From Lotus japonicus (lineage: Eukaryota > Streptophyta > Magnoliopsida > Fabales > Fabaceae), in assembly GCF_012489685.1 (NCBI RefSeq), contig NC_080045.1, positions 64,440,722 through 64,504,721 of the forward strand: 64,000 nucleotides of DNA, read 5' to 3'. Positions 33,401 through 45,137 of the stretch are shown piece by piece. The translations under genes were made by a program, and so were the position numbers. The number at the start of each line of letters is the position of its first letter. The stretch's first letter is position 1. Under the pieces are notes generated by a model. It saw only the letters and a program-made list of their open reading frames with translations. It had not been told where the DNA came from and searched no databases.

Positions 33401-35140
33401 CATCTATTCATTATCACAAGAACATGTGTCACATGCATGTAACTAGCCTAATGTACTATGAATTATTGCAGACAAAGACTAGATAGTAAACACCATTAGG
33501 CCAATCACTGTCTCTAAAGCACAGACACATATACGACATTGAAACTGACACCCCGACACGTGTAATGTCTAAAATGTAGGACAAAACACATACTTATACT
33601 CATACATATGTTTTATGTGCATATACGGGGATAGTTGTGAGTATGAGTAGAGCTAATCTTAACCATCCAGGCATCCATATATGATTGTATGATCAAATTA
33701 GCTATTCCCATGTTGTAACTTCATATGCCCTATACACACACACACACTTAAAACCGTGAACATACTCACATAGAAAGAAGTGACATTCCCAAACGGAGTG
33801 TGATGGTAGCCTATTGTAACATTTTTCACCTCTTAACCTTTTTCATATACTTTTGAAATTTTGTTAAAAACAAAATGAAATTTTCCAACAAGAGTTGTCA
33901 TTCAAGGACCGACTAAGTGTCTAAACTGTGCCGGGTAAGTGTCTTTAAGGTGCCGGGTAAGTTTTTGAGCTGAATAAAGTTGTTGTTTTAATAGAACATC
34001 TGATGAGGAGTGTTTGATATGTGTGGTACTGGGTGTCAGTGTTGGAAAAAATTTCGACACACATACACATCAAGAAGGAGAAGAGTATGTACTACATATA
34101 TCATTGAGAGCATATACCAGTAAATCAAAACAAAAACAAAAAAGAGATTCATGAGAAGCGGACTTACGTTTGTGATATTTAGTATGCTGATAGCTGCATT
34201 CATTGTACAGTTCCATATCAAGTGCACCAAAAAAAGTAATCAGCGAAACAGATACTTCAAACTTTGAAACATATAACATAGACAACAAAAGGGTTGAATA
34301 GAAAAGCCCTCTTTTAAATGAGATCAGGATAACAAATGTGATTTCCGTCGTTAAAAGGAGTACAGAATCAGATTTTTAGATACTTACACAACTTTTGGTG
34401 CCGTACATAGATGAAACATTTGCCAAAAAGTATATTCGATATCCATTTGTTGCCACTATAATGAACAAAAAAAAATTACAGAAAGAAAATATTAGTAAAT
34501 GAAGCCATCACTTGAACTGAGAAAAATGATGAATAAAAGGTAAAAATATATAAATTTCCAAGAGTTATGTCACCACTCTGGTGCCCTTATGACAGGAGAT
34601 GCAATATCAGCATTACATTAGAAACTTAGAATCCTCCATTTCAAGTTTGAAAACCTAACTAAACAATTAATGTCAGAAATCTTAGACTTGTAAAATTGAA
34701 ACATGTTAGCATTGGATTCCCCTATTAGACAAAATGCACACATCACTCACAAACAGGCAACAGCAACAATAGAAAAAATGACAAAGATGGGCATGCACAG
34801 TAATTGCTTCTGCAAAAAACTGCTTCAATTTGATGGTGAAAAGTCATGAGTGTTCAAATCAGAAATCATAATTGAACCTATTTAATTTTGAACCGAGCTA
34901 GAACATTCAGAAATCATGCCTAATCTAACAATTTGATTTACGTGCCAGAATGTTGCATTACAGTAGAATGGCATTAGCAATGTGAGAAAGAAATACACCA
35001 AAAAATGAAGAATTGGATCATGGAGTCAAGATGAATGAAGAGATCGGAACCTTGATGATTCTGCGGAGGTAGGGAAGCAGCGTAGAATTAGGTCGAGAGG
35101 TGGAGGAAGAAGCGCGTCCTTTGGAAGCAGTGGGTAACAT
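30472..35140 (-). CDS. UNC50: UNC-50 family membrane protein, 10 exons
   Basis: Exons in coding order are 35051-35140, 34388-34455, 34168-34193, 32339-32429, 31846-31941, 31674-31742, 31388-31446, 31171-31293, 30622-30693 and 30472-30536. They join in frame to 252 residues with GT-AG junctions. The product has a Ser-rich N-terminus, then conserved blocks YLRRIIK, QQMDIEYTFWQMFHLC, YQHTKYHKQTKNQWARDDPA, NSYLREEAPNSYVVEQRVEW, YAFDVHCNSFFPMF, YHYLNFLGYD, PFLERTTFFLYPIGVV and SGFNPSRYF. It has several hydrophobic segments, as expected for a multi-pass Golgi or ER membrane protein. Animal and yeast relatives act in receptor trafficking and Golgi function; the plant role is little known. Residue 148 is Met where related proteins, as I recall, have Leu. 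Intron 3 (32430-34167) holds LTR-retrotransposon remnants and intron 4 holds a long G-run. It is divergent from the PRKRIP1-like gene, with 1.6 kb between start codons. Confidence 0.93.
32000..32021. repeat. Homopolymer of 22 G in UNC-50 intron 4
   Basis: An uninterrupted run of G lies on the plus strand (C in the transcript). Such a run can form quadruplex DNA and is error-prone in sequencing, so its exact length is uncertain. Confidence 0.9.
32935..33420. mobile_element. LTR-retrotransposon remnant in UNC-50 intron 3
   Basis: On the minus strand TGGTATTAGAGCCC (33256-33269) looks like an initiator-Met primer-binding site directly after an LTR-like end (..TTTTAAGA). Upstream on the plus strand are the words CTTATAAGGACTACTATGGCCATA-like and GATGTGGGACTT, which recur in plant LTRs. 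No coding part remains and the boundaries are rough. Confidence 0.45.
33498..34046. repeat. Possible decayed TIR element in UNC-50 intron 3
   Basis: ACTGACACCCCGACACG near 33546 and an inverted ACTGACACCCAGTACCACAC near 34024-34045 suggest hAT-like subterminal sequences. Between them the phrase TGCCGGGTAAGT is tandemly repeated (about 33929 and 33952). The match is weak and no target duplication was found. Confidence 0.3.
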
Positions 35141-36754
35141 CTTTGCTTCGGTTTGTTGATCCCTTCTTCAGCTATGGAAAACGATCCACGATTTGTTCGT
35201 TGTTTTGGTCTGATGCGGTGGTTGGGGATGAGTTGCGATCTCTCTCTCTCTCCGTCTCTCCGGTAGCACTCAGCAGAATCGGACTCTGATGCCAGATCGC
35301 TAGGGGCTAAACTGTAAATACCACTGTACCGAACTGGGCCGATTATCATTTCACAACTGGGCTCTCATCGTCTCATGATGATGACCCACTGGGGAAGTTC
35401 TTGTCCAAGCTTACATAACATCTCCACGGTTAGGTCTTTTTTTTAATGGTGTAGTTTTTTTTAGTAAATTTGAATCAACTAATTCAAGTAAAGTGGTATT
35501 AGTTTAGTTATTGTCATTATATTGAGAAAAAAAAATAGTTTTAATCTATTAATTTATGCAATTGTTGGATCATTTCTAAATTAATGTTCATTGTGATGAC
35601 TCTCATACCCGTAAGATTTGGTCTAGGTGCGGTGTTCTTGTATCCAACGCATTTATGCATTGTAATTTGCAAACTTAACTTTCCTTTCTTATACATCATT
35701 CTTAACACTTAAGGTGTGTCCTTATTCTTTGGTGAATTTGGCGTTGGTGCGACAATTCCACTTTTAATGATTTCTTGAGGCTGCTTGATGTCGTTTTGCA
35801 CCACATCTCTTCCTCGGTGTAGGAATATGACACTCTTGAATAGTAGCATTATTGTTCCTCTTAGTCAGTTAAGTCGTCTAGTGGTGATATATGGAAGTGA
35901 TTTCATAAATACCATTCGTTTGTCTGAGACCTCAACCATGTTTTCGCTTTTGTTTGATGTATTGAAAGAGGTTTTTTTCCTGGATTTCGACTTAAGAATT
36001 CCACCCCCCCCTCTCTTTATGTGTGGTTGCATGTGGCCCTAGATGACGATGCTGGCGCGATGGAGTTGCTTGAACATAATTTGAGGTGTACATGCAGAAG
36101 ACACTCTAACGCTCAAGTCAGTAAAAGAGTTAGGAGAGAATCTCATAGTCTTAGAAGAACTCTTAGATTATAAAATAAAAAAATAGCATGTTAAGTAAAT
36201 GAACAATCACACTTGTATTTATAAGCACAAGATATGTGGAAACCTTTATGAAAGACATTGTAAGCGCAAGGTCAGTGGTAAGCTACCATGTTTTTTATGT
36301 TGTGGTATCGATCGTTGCATGACCGATGGACTTTTAGCCATAGACATTTGTTGCATGGTTTTTGAGCGCCCAAGTTTTCATTTTAAAAATTATTTATCAG
36401 TTTAAAATTATTTTCTATTTTTTTATTTAGAGTAAATATAAATTAATTAAATCAAATTACTACTTTATCTAACAGAGATTAAAAAAAAATCAAATATAAT
36501 AATATAATAATGTTCTCAAAGACTCCATTCCATTTGCCCCAAGTCCCCACTCCACACAACAATCAAAAGATACCTGAAACTCTGAAAGGGCCCTAATTCA
36601 AGAGCAGCTGTTCGGGTATCTTCAATAGGAGGAGAGAAGTCATTGCTGCAGTCCCGTGCAATTGAGGAGCACTTGATTGGAATTAAGGCGGAGAGAGTGG
36701 AAGTGAGGGGATTTGGGTCTGAAGTAAAAAATTAGGGTTTCTGTAAATCCCAAA
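35141..36754. other. Shared upstream region of UNC-50 and PRKRIP1-like genes
   Basis: The two genes diverge from this 1.6-kb stretch. A (CT)n/(GA)n-like tract near 35240-35260 lies in the likely UNC-50 5' leader. I assigned no TATA box. Open frames inside are short and unsupported. Confidence 0.45.
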
Positions 36755-38574
36755 ATGTCGACGGGAAAACCCAAAGACGCTGATTTTCAGATGGTTGCAG
36801 TGCCGGGAATGTCGAAGCCACCACTTCCTCCGGCAACTTCATCGAGTGCTATAGTTGAATATACTCCCGTTTTTAAGGAGGAAGAGGAAGACCTGGAAAT
36901 CAAGCTCCGACGAATTATCGATAACGTCCCCGTCCGTGTCAGCAATACTTCCGGTAGTTCTGCAGGTTCTGGCTCCGGTGACTTCCACCAGGTAAAACTG
37001 CTCTGTTTATCCTTTCTCTTATGCTTGAGCTAGCCCTAGAAAAGTGCATGTTTGATAAATGGAAATTCATATTAATGTTAAGTTAGTTACTATCAAGAAG
37101 AAAAACCGGCATTGTTAGGGTAATTGTTGTTTCCCAAGTACCATTATCGGTTCTAGTAGGTTTGGTACTGAAATTTCATTTTGTAGTTACAAAAGGACCT
37201 TAGTGGGAGTCGCGAATTTTAGTCGTGGTTATAGCTGTTGCCTGTTGCCTGTTTATCCTGCCCCATTTTGGATTCATAAAAATTGCATAAGCAATATGAA
37301 TTATGAAGTGATGCTACAATTGTTTCTGTTGTTTGGCTCTAAGATCACTGTGGTGGTCGATGGAGAGTTTGAGTGGTAGTGGTCATGAGGGCGACGCTTT
37401 AGTTGAAAGACACTATGCTTGACGGAGGATCAGAACGAGTTTGTATTTAGTGGGACTATGTAGTGTGGAAGTTCTATAAACTGAAGATCAATGGGTGGGA
37501 GGAGTCTTGTTGGTTTACATTTAGCGGGGTGAGATGGGGAGGGTTCAAATGAAACATATTTGGCATCATGTCTAAGGAATTTTAAAGAAAATAGTACTTT
37601 TAAGTTTTAACTATGAGAGCTGCTATATGAAACTAATAATTTCAGACAAATGAGTCACAAAAATCATAATTACTAATCAAGGCTTTGTGGACAGGTGAAT
37701 GGTTACAATACATGTGAGTGTTTGCTGAAAGGAATGACTGCATGTACTTTTCTTTTCTTTCTCGCTACACTGATTTGTGTCATCAACTATACACTGCTCT
37801 CCCTATTTGTGGATTAAACTTAAGAAATAAGAGTTTATAAAACGCAATAAAAAGGTTCATATAAATGTGGAATGTTAACTGATTGGCAAAAACATCATGT
37901 TCCAATGCAGGGAAGGCTGCTTGCTTGTTGATGGGTGCTTGATATCACAGCTGTGAATAATAATTTGATTCTGAGGCTAACTCTCTAATGCATAAACTTA
38001 TCAGAACTTTGAATTATCAAGGGGATTAACCTTGCTCCTTTCATTAATTTTGAGAAGCCTTGTCATTGAACCTCATTAGTGTAATAGTGTTAAAGAATCC
38101 TTTCACACACTTGAGATTTCTCGTCCTGAACCATATGATTAGAATGAAATCTCTTTTCATTTGGGTGATATGTAATAACATCGACATGCATGCTGAAGTG
38201 AATTCTGCGCACTCATTATGCTTAACATATAATATATGGGTTTTTCCCTGTTCTGACTTCTGAGTGTTTTTTTTTGTATTCTTCAAAATATATTCCAACA
38301 GTATCGGCAGATGAGACGCAAAGAGCAAGATCGTCTTGCTAGGATGGAAGTTGACTACCAGAGAAGGAAAGAACTTGCGGAATTTAGTATGAGAAGGGAG
38401 GAAAGATTAAAAGCTGCGGAGGAACGAACAGCAAAAAAGCGAGCAAAACGTCAAAAGAAAAAGCAAAAGAAAAAGGAGAAGAAGTTGAAACTGAATGCTG
38501 GAGAACCACAGCAAGAGAAAGAAGATTCCTCAGATGATGGAGATTCTGATAATGAAGAGGAGGCCGCACCTTGA
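36755..38574 (+). CDS. PRKRIP1: PRKRIP1-like nuclear protein (DUF1168)
   Basis: Two exons, 36755-36991 and 38302-38574, with a 1.3-kb intron give 169 residues. The N-terminal half is Ser/Pro-rich with an acidic patch (FKEEEEDLEIKL). The junction produces the family block DFHQYRQMRRKEQDRLARME, followed by a long basic helix of alternating R/E/K runs (KKRAKRQKKKQKKKEKK) and an acidic Ser/Asp/Glu tail. This is the layout of PRKR-interacting protein 1. In animals that protein binds PKR and is a structural component of the catalytic spliceosome; in plants a splicing role is the likely inference. The ATG at 36755 gives an N-terminus typical of the family. It is tandem with and upstream of the reticulon gene. 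Confidence 0.9.
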
Positions 38575-39461
38575 AACAAGCCCTGGTTGTACCCAAAATT
38601 TTAAATTTTGATTCAAGCTAAGTTTGATGGGCATATCTAGCTTAACACAAAACACAGTCATGATCTCTGGTTTCTGTTATTTGTATGAGAGTTGTGAGGT
38701 ACTGTGCTCAAATCAACAGATTATATGAATTTTTTCGTAGAACAAATATCACAACCCTTTCATTTAACAGAGCCCAGCATTCACCTTTGCACTGATGTGT
38801 GGAATGATGAGGTAGTATTAAAAAAAATGCTAATCCTTGGAAACTTTCGTAATGTGCAGTGCTGTTTTTGGTGGAAATCTTCACAGTATCTCCACTACCA
38901 TTAGACTCAAATTTGACATTGTAGACGTTTATCTCAATCTGATGAATGATGACCATGCAGCGTTTTACTTCTATAACTATATTTTCTTGTTTTTTTTTGT
39001 CCCCTTAATGCTGTGTGACATAGACTTGTTTGGTTAGAAAAAAGTATTTTAATTTTAATTTCTTAACTTCATCAATCGTTAAAAAAATGTCTTGTCATTC
39101 TATTGAAAACATATAGTAAAATATGACATTTTTCCAAATGTAACAAAAAAAAGTAGTAAAATTACTAAAATATGACAATTTTTTTTAATAAATTTTCTGA
39201 ATAATAAAAAAAATCAATTTTATTAATAAACTACGAAATAAAAATAAAAAATCAAAAGCAAATAGACTGATACTATATGGGCTGGAAAAGCCCAGCCCAT
39301 GAAAGAGCAGGTGAGGTGAGAATGGATGTCATTCGTTTCGCATTGGCAACGTGGAATACATGACCTGACCAAAAAATCAAAAGAAGAAAGAGCCACCGTA
39401 ACAGCAGTGTTAGTTTGTTACTCGCGACGCTGCAACCACCACAAAACCTCCCCCAATCGCC
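38575..39461. other. Gap between PRKRIP1-like and reticulon genes
   Basis: It holds the 3' untranslated region of the upstream gene and the promoter of the next. No other gene is seen; short open frames on both strands lack any conserved motif. Confidence 0.5.
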
Positions 39462-40678
39462 ATGGGAGAACCAAATCGGATCTCCGTTCACCACGCTCTC
39501 GGCGCTGGCTCAGGTTCTCTCTCTCTATCCGATTCCCTTCAATCCGCCATGGATCTCTTCCTGCTATAATCGGATGATTTAGTTTACAATTTGATGTTTG
39601 AAGCTGTTAAACAATTGGAAAATCGTTGTTGATATATTTTCTCTTGAATTGCGTCTGTTGCAGTTGCCGATGTGCTGCTCTGGAAGAACTGGCGTGGAGG
39701 AGTTACGGTGCTGGTTTCGGCGACGGCATTGTGGTACCTGTTTGAGCGAGCCGGTTACAATTTCTTGTCATTCGTTGCCAATGTTGTATTGCTTCTCGTC
39801 GTGATTCTCTTCCTATGGGCCAAAGCTGCTAACCTTCTCAACAGGTATAATCTCTACTTACCGAGAATCATTTTGCATTTGCAAGCATATCATCGCATCT
39901 TAGAGAAAAATGCATATAGAATTATAGATGCTGTGTTAATTGTTCTGTAAATTTATGCACATGAGGATGCTAAGAAGAAGAAACCTGTGATTCTATGAGG
40001 ATGCTAGATATAGTGGTAAATGGTGATTATAGTTTCCTCCATTGAAATTACTTTGTTTTGGTTTTATGAGACAGACCACTTCCTCCTCTTCCTGATCTGG
40101 AGATCTCAGAGGAAACTATAGCCAGGGTTGCTGATTCACTACAAATTTGGTTAAATCGGGTTTTGTCTCTCGCACATGACATTGCGATTAAGAGGAATTT
40201 GCTGCTTTGCCTTCAGGTACCGGGCGATATTTTATCTTCTCATTTTTGTGTTATACCGAGTTCGATGAGTTTAAGCGTCAGTACTCGGTACAAATACAGA
40301 CTTGTTTTTATGTTGATAGTTCTTTATGTGAATCAGGTTGTTGGTGCATTGTGGGTAATATCTTATATTGGTAGTCTGTTCAACTTCTTGACCTTGATCT
40401 ATATAGGTGAGTTCTATGCTTTGGTAGCTTTTTACACATTGCGATTATCTTTTGTGAAATTCTCTCAGCATAAATCTGCTTTTAATACTCATTAATTTTT
40501 CTTGATAGGTGTTCTTCTTAGCTTGTCTCTTCCTGTGTTGTATGACAAGTACCAGGACCAAATTAATGATAAGCTGTATCTGGTGCATGGGATTTATCTG
40601 ACACAATATAAAACGATTCACAGGGTTGTTTTAAGCAAGATCCCAAAATTCACAAACAAAGAAAAGAAGGTGCAGTAG
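39462..40678 (+). CDS. RTNLB: Reticulon-like protein B (RTNLB)
   Basis: Five exons, 39462-39513, 39664-39844, 40075-40216, 40337-40406 and 40509-40678, give 204 residues. The reticulon homology domain begins with [20 protein letters not shown] and fills the protein. It has two long hydrophobic hairpins (about residues 28-69 and 117-159) separated by a charged loop ([11 protein letters not shown]...). Reticulons wedge into the cytosolic leaflet and curve ER tubules. This is one of the short plant RTNLBs, nearly all domain, with a brief basic tail ([13 protein letters not shown]) without an obvious KKxx retrieval signal. It is co-oriented with the PRKRIP1-like gene and convergent with TIC21. 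The start codon is the first ATG in good context and gives the typical N-terminus of short RTNLBs. Confidence 0.93.
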
Positions 40679-42763
40679 GTATGCAGTGAGAACATTCTAT
40701 CCTGTTACGTATATGTTTGATGCAAATAATTGCTAAAAACCATATCCTGCTCCCATGTATTTTGTGAGCAATTTGTCTGTTTTGCAACATCATTACTGCA
40801 CTATCAACATAACCTTATTTTAGAGGCATCATACTAGGTACTAGGTAGAGTTTTGTCTATGTACCGTCTAAGAAAACTTTTTAAGGGGTGTAACTAGTTT
40901 ACCATTATCTGAGGGTTGGTATAGCCTCTCTCTTTTTCATGGGGCAGCACCAAAGAAAGGACTGCTTGCATATATTTTAACACTTATGTTTTGCCAGTAA
41001 CATGTGCTGTTCTCTTATGTCACCTAGTCAGCTTTTAATAAGTTTTGACAGCAAGTAAAAAACCACCATAAAAGTTATCAACCATGAACCTGAAATAATT
41101 TGGATGGAGTAGTTATTAGCAATCATTGAAAGGTGTAAATTTTGGATGGAGAAAGGGCGCGTTTTATGGGATATTAATTGTGTCCATTCGAATGTATAAT
41201 TTGATATTTCCAGGTTCTCGTATCATATTTATGCAAATTCCAGTTGCATTTGATAATACCAAATACAAAAGATGATTTACAACATTTTGTATATATATTT
41301 TTTCAACTAAAAACTTTAATAATTTGATTTGATATGAATAATATAAATTTGGTGTTTTCTTCTTTAAATTATTCAGTTGAATTTTTGAGTTAATCTCTTC
41401 CATTGGAAATTCAGGGTGCAAATGGATAAATGAAAGTCTATTAGGAGCTTACACGGGGTGCTTAACATTTGGAGTACTTGAAGTTTTTCTTTTGCTTCGA
41501 AGCTATTGCTGTTTAAACTTCTAATTGATGGTTAATGGTATGGTAGTTCTTCAGAAACAGGATTGACCAATAGCTTTGACGTAGGTGATTATTCTCTTCT
41601 CATTTTCTCTGCACTCGGGGAGATGATGCTTTATGTGAACTTTTGTCAATGGGTATGTTACCTTATTAAGCTTCAATTTGGACCGGATTACAGAGGAGGC
41701 AAAAAAGAATGGACATGGAGAACTTGCATATCGGTTTTTTTTCTTTAGGATGGTACATGGCATGGTTTTTGGCTTTTTGCTACAAAATGAACTTGGTTGT
41801 GTTGGTTATATGATGTAATGCTGACTTGGTTACTACTATATGATGAGGTCATGGATCTTAAATTCTCACGTGTAATATTTTCGCCTTATTGGCCAATATT
41901 GCACTCTTACTTTTCTACTGCCCCAAAATCTAGTTCTGGGTATAACCAGGAATCATATCATTCAATGACCTTGAAAGGGCTGTGTTTTAGTTTAAAATAG
42001 AACGAGGATTAAAGCTTTCTAAGGCACTAGCATTTTATCAAATCTAGATATGCTTAGTTCTATGATAGGATTGCACTTATTCCATAATGAGATTTCCGAA
42101 CTTGTAATTTATAAATATTTCTCTTCATCACTTTTAGTCCTAATTTTTGGTAAGATTGATCACATTCCTGCGCATAAAACCTTGCATGTGACTACTGCAT
42201 GTGAACCAAAACAATCATGTACTTGATTATGATGTATAATAAAAAGTGGTGCAAATGCAAAATTACGTGCAACAAGTTAACCCAAACTAGAAAAACCGTG
42301 TTCCTTACATAAAATGTCAGAACAGACAGACAAAGCTAGCACAGCATGCATTTTGAAAAAGAAACAAATACCCAGATGGAGATTGCATTATACAGTTCTA
42401 TTATACAATCAATACAAAGTGGAGTTTTGAAATTTCTCCAGTTCACACTTGCTGTTGACAAGCTATGAAAGAAACAACTGATAACGTTAGAATCCAAACA
42501 TAAACTGTAGAGTCTACGCAGTGCAGTAAACTCATGCAATTGTGATCATCTGCCTAAGGATCTTGAATTGTTGAGGCGCTACCATTCTTATTCACAATAT
42601 TGTATAGGTTATTTTCAACTTGGAAATACATAATGTCAATCGCCTCAGAACAGGGCCTTACAATGCGGTATCAAGGCTGAACACAGTTCATAAAGAAAAC
42701 AACCACTATGAATGAGGGTACAATTTTGTGTGTGATTCCATCCTACATGTGTTGAGGCACGCC
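40679..42763. other. Convergent intergenic region, no gene
   Basis: It lies between the reticulon stop and the TIC21 stop and should contain both 3' untranslated regions. No conserved reading frame or transposon end was recognised. Confidence 0.5.
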
Positions 42764-45137
42764 TTACGCAAACTTAGGAAATGGAAGAGCTTCTGAGGGA
42801 GGTAATGTGACAGATCTCAATAATTCCAGTGAGAAAACAAGTCCAAGGAAATGTGAAAGAATAGTATTCGCTGAAGCCTGCAAAATAAAGAGGGATAACA
42901 TACTCATTTCTCGATGACTGGCATCCAACACTCAAAACATTGCTATCGCTGAAGAGCACATGTTGGATCCAAGACAATCAAAATAATATTCACATTATGC
43001 AATTTGATATATTTTTATTTTGTTTCATTTCCTTGTTTCAAGATCTTGCAATATTTCGAGGTTTTTTATCATTTCCTTTAAAAGAAGGTCAAAACAGTAA
43101 TCACATATCAACAACTGAAAAGTGAACACAAAACAAACCAAACTGCCCCAGTCTTCCCTATATTCAGAAGTCATTTGCACTTCATACTGTCTAATATGTT
43201 TTTGATACAAGAGAACTTCACATTAAGAGAGTTGTGTTGTTTCTTCTCTTGATCCTATTGTTATGTTAATCCACCGGTCCGGTCCATACTTCAGACAACC
43301 AAATATGAGTAATCAAGACATCTCCCCCAATTTCTTATAGATTTCTTAAAATGGAGAAGAAAGACAATGGCAGATGCCAGAAAGGCATGGCATACAGATA
43401 GAATAGTTGCCCAGGATGGTAAGGATGGCCATTAAGGGGAGCTGAAAAAGATGAAAACCCAAAACTTGGAGCAAGTTGAGAGTTTGAGACTATGAAAAGT
43501 TTTTGAATAACAACATTAACTATGCAGTGCAGATCACAGATTGCAGAACGCAAGGAAAAAGCAAAACAAGAGATATAACATGATCAAAACATCAAATTAT
43601 ACTACAATTACAGTATCTACCTTCAGTGCAAACCCCTCAAGAAAGTAAATTAAAATTTTCATTATCTATAGAAAGGAAACTTTATAGTAAACCAATATGT
43701 TTTACCTGCACCAAAAATACATCCAATGCGAGAACAGGGCTAGAACCAGGAGCAATTCCCTGATAATATGGATTGGCAGCGGAAGTGAGAGCCTTTGCAA
43801 CTAACAGTCCAACCGTGGCTTGCATCCCAAGGATAGCAGCACCCATCCCCAGAAGGTTCACTACAATACCATTTTGCAAGCTTTTCACCACATCAGCGCG
43901 AGGGGGTGCCTGTAAAGCACAGGTAAAAAGTGAAGCTACCAACCTCCTAAAGAATCACTAAAAAGAAGATGTGTTTGAGTAACGAGCTTAATTAAGTGGT
44001 AACCTAATAAACAGGAAGCTTACTAAAATAAGCTGATATGAACAATAATTTATAAGTTAATGAGAGAAACATATTAAAATAAGCTCAAAAGAGCTTCTAG
44101 TTAGGCTATACACGCTATTTTCATAAATTTAATCAAACATCCTATAGTCTAAGTGTTTATGTTACAAGTTAGGCAAAATAAATTTCCAAATGTATCCTAA
44201 TTCCCAAGTCTTATAGACACACTGATTTCCTTCAGTTTGTAAACTTCCAAAAGGAGATAACACAGGTAATGTGGCTATAAAATAAACATGTATCCAAACA
44301 CAAACTAAAACAATTAGCATCATTCAGCTCTCTAAACAAATTTAAATAAAAGAAAAAGAAGAAGCACCTTGGTAGGTTGATTTGCAGTTTTTCTAAGCTT
44401 CTCAGAGAGACGAATATAGCCAAAGGACCAGAACACAGAAATGAACCCAGCCACTATTCCACCGGCAGTAGCATAAAACGTAGCCGGCGATGTTACCTTC
44501 CCGGTGACAACAACCGAAAACGAGAGAATGACGGCTGAGATCACCGTGCACACTAGCTGACCCCAAAACCCTAAGCTACCCAAACGCTTGAAATACCTCG
44601 CTGTCTTCTCCAATCTCTTCGCCACCTGCACCACCACAACAACAACAAAACCATTACTATCACAGTACATTGCCAGTTTCAGCAACTCTAACCAGTAACC
44701 ACAGTTTCAAACCCTAGAAATGGAATTCTACTTGGCAATCGGAAAATCTAGAACCACCTAACGGCGATGATAACATAGCAATTCAGAAGACCCACATGCA
44801 ATGGTAGTTTGGAGAAAGTGGGGGCAGTGATGAGAGCGAGTACCTGATCGAGTTTGGCTTTTTCTGATTCACCGTTGGAGGGAGTGAAAGCTGGAGACAC
44901 CTGGGAAGAAGCGGTTACGGTGAACGGAAGATTCCGTGGTCGATGAGAAGTGACGGAACAGAAAGAGGAAGAAGAAGGAGGAGTCAATTTGAGAGGGAGT
45001 GAGGGGAGTGAATTCGACCGGAGAAATGGTCGAGAGAGACGATGGGCGGAGACGGCGGAGACTGAATGAGGAACTGCAGGTGGTGGCGCCGCCGTGAACT
45101 TGCCGGCGCATGGTGCCGGCAAAAGAAGCGTTTGCAT
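42764..45137 (-). CDS. TIC21: TIC21 / PIC1 chloroplast inner-envelope protein
   Basis: Four exons in coding order, 44844-45137, 44368-44625, 43706-43909 and 42764-42877, give 289 residues. All junctions are in phase 0 with GT-AG sites. Residues 1 to about 90 form a Ser/Pro/Arg-rich chloroplast transit peptide. The conserved core starts AKLDQ-VAKRLEKTARYFKRLGSLGFWGQL and holds four hydrophobic segments (about 117-139, 147-168, 198-224 and 240-272), with SPATFYATAGG, FWSFGYIRLSEKLR, APPRADVVK and NPYYQG..PVLALDVFLVQ between them. It ends SVTLPPSEALPFPKFA. In Arabidopsis this protein is described both as a TIC import component and as an iron permease (PIC1). The reading frame stays open 57 codons upstream of the chosen ATG, but only the chosen start yields the family's MQ(T/S)LLLP beginning. 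It converges on the reticulon gene. Confidence 0.95.
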
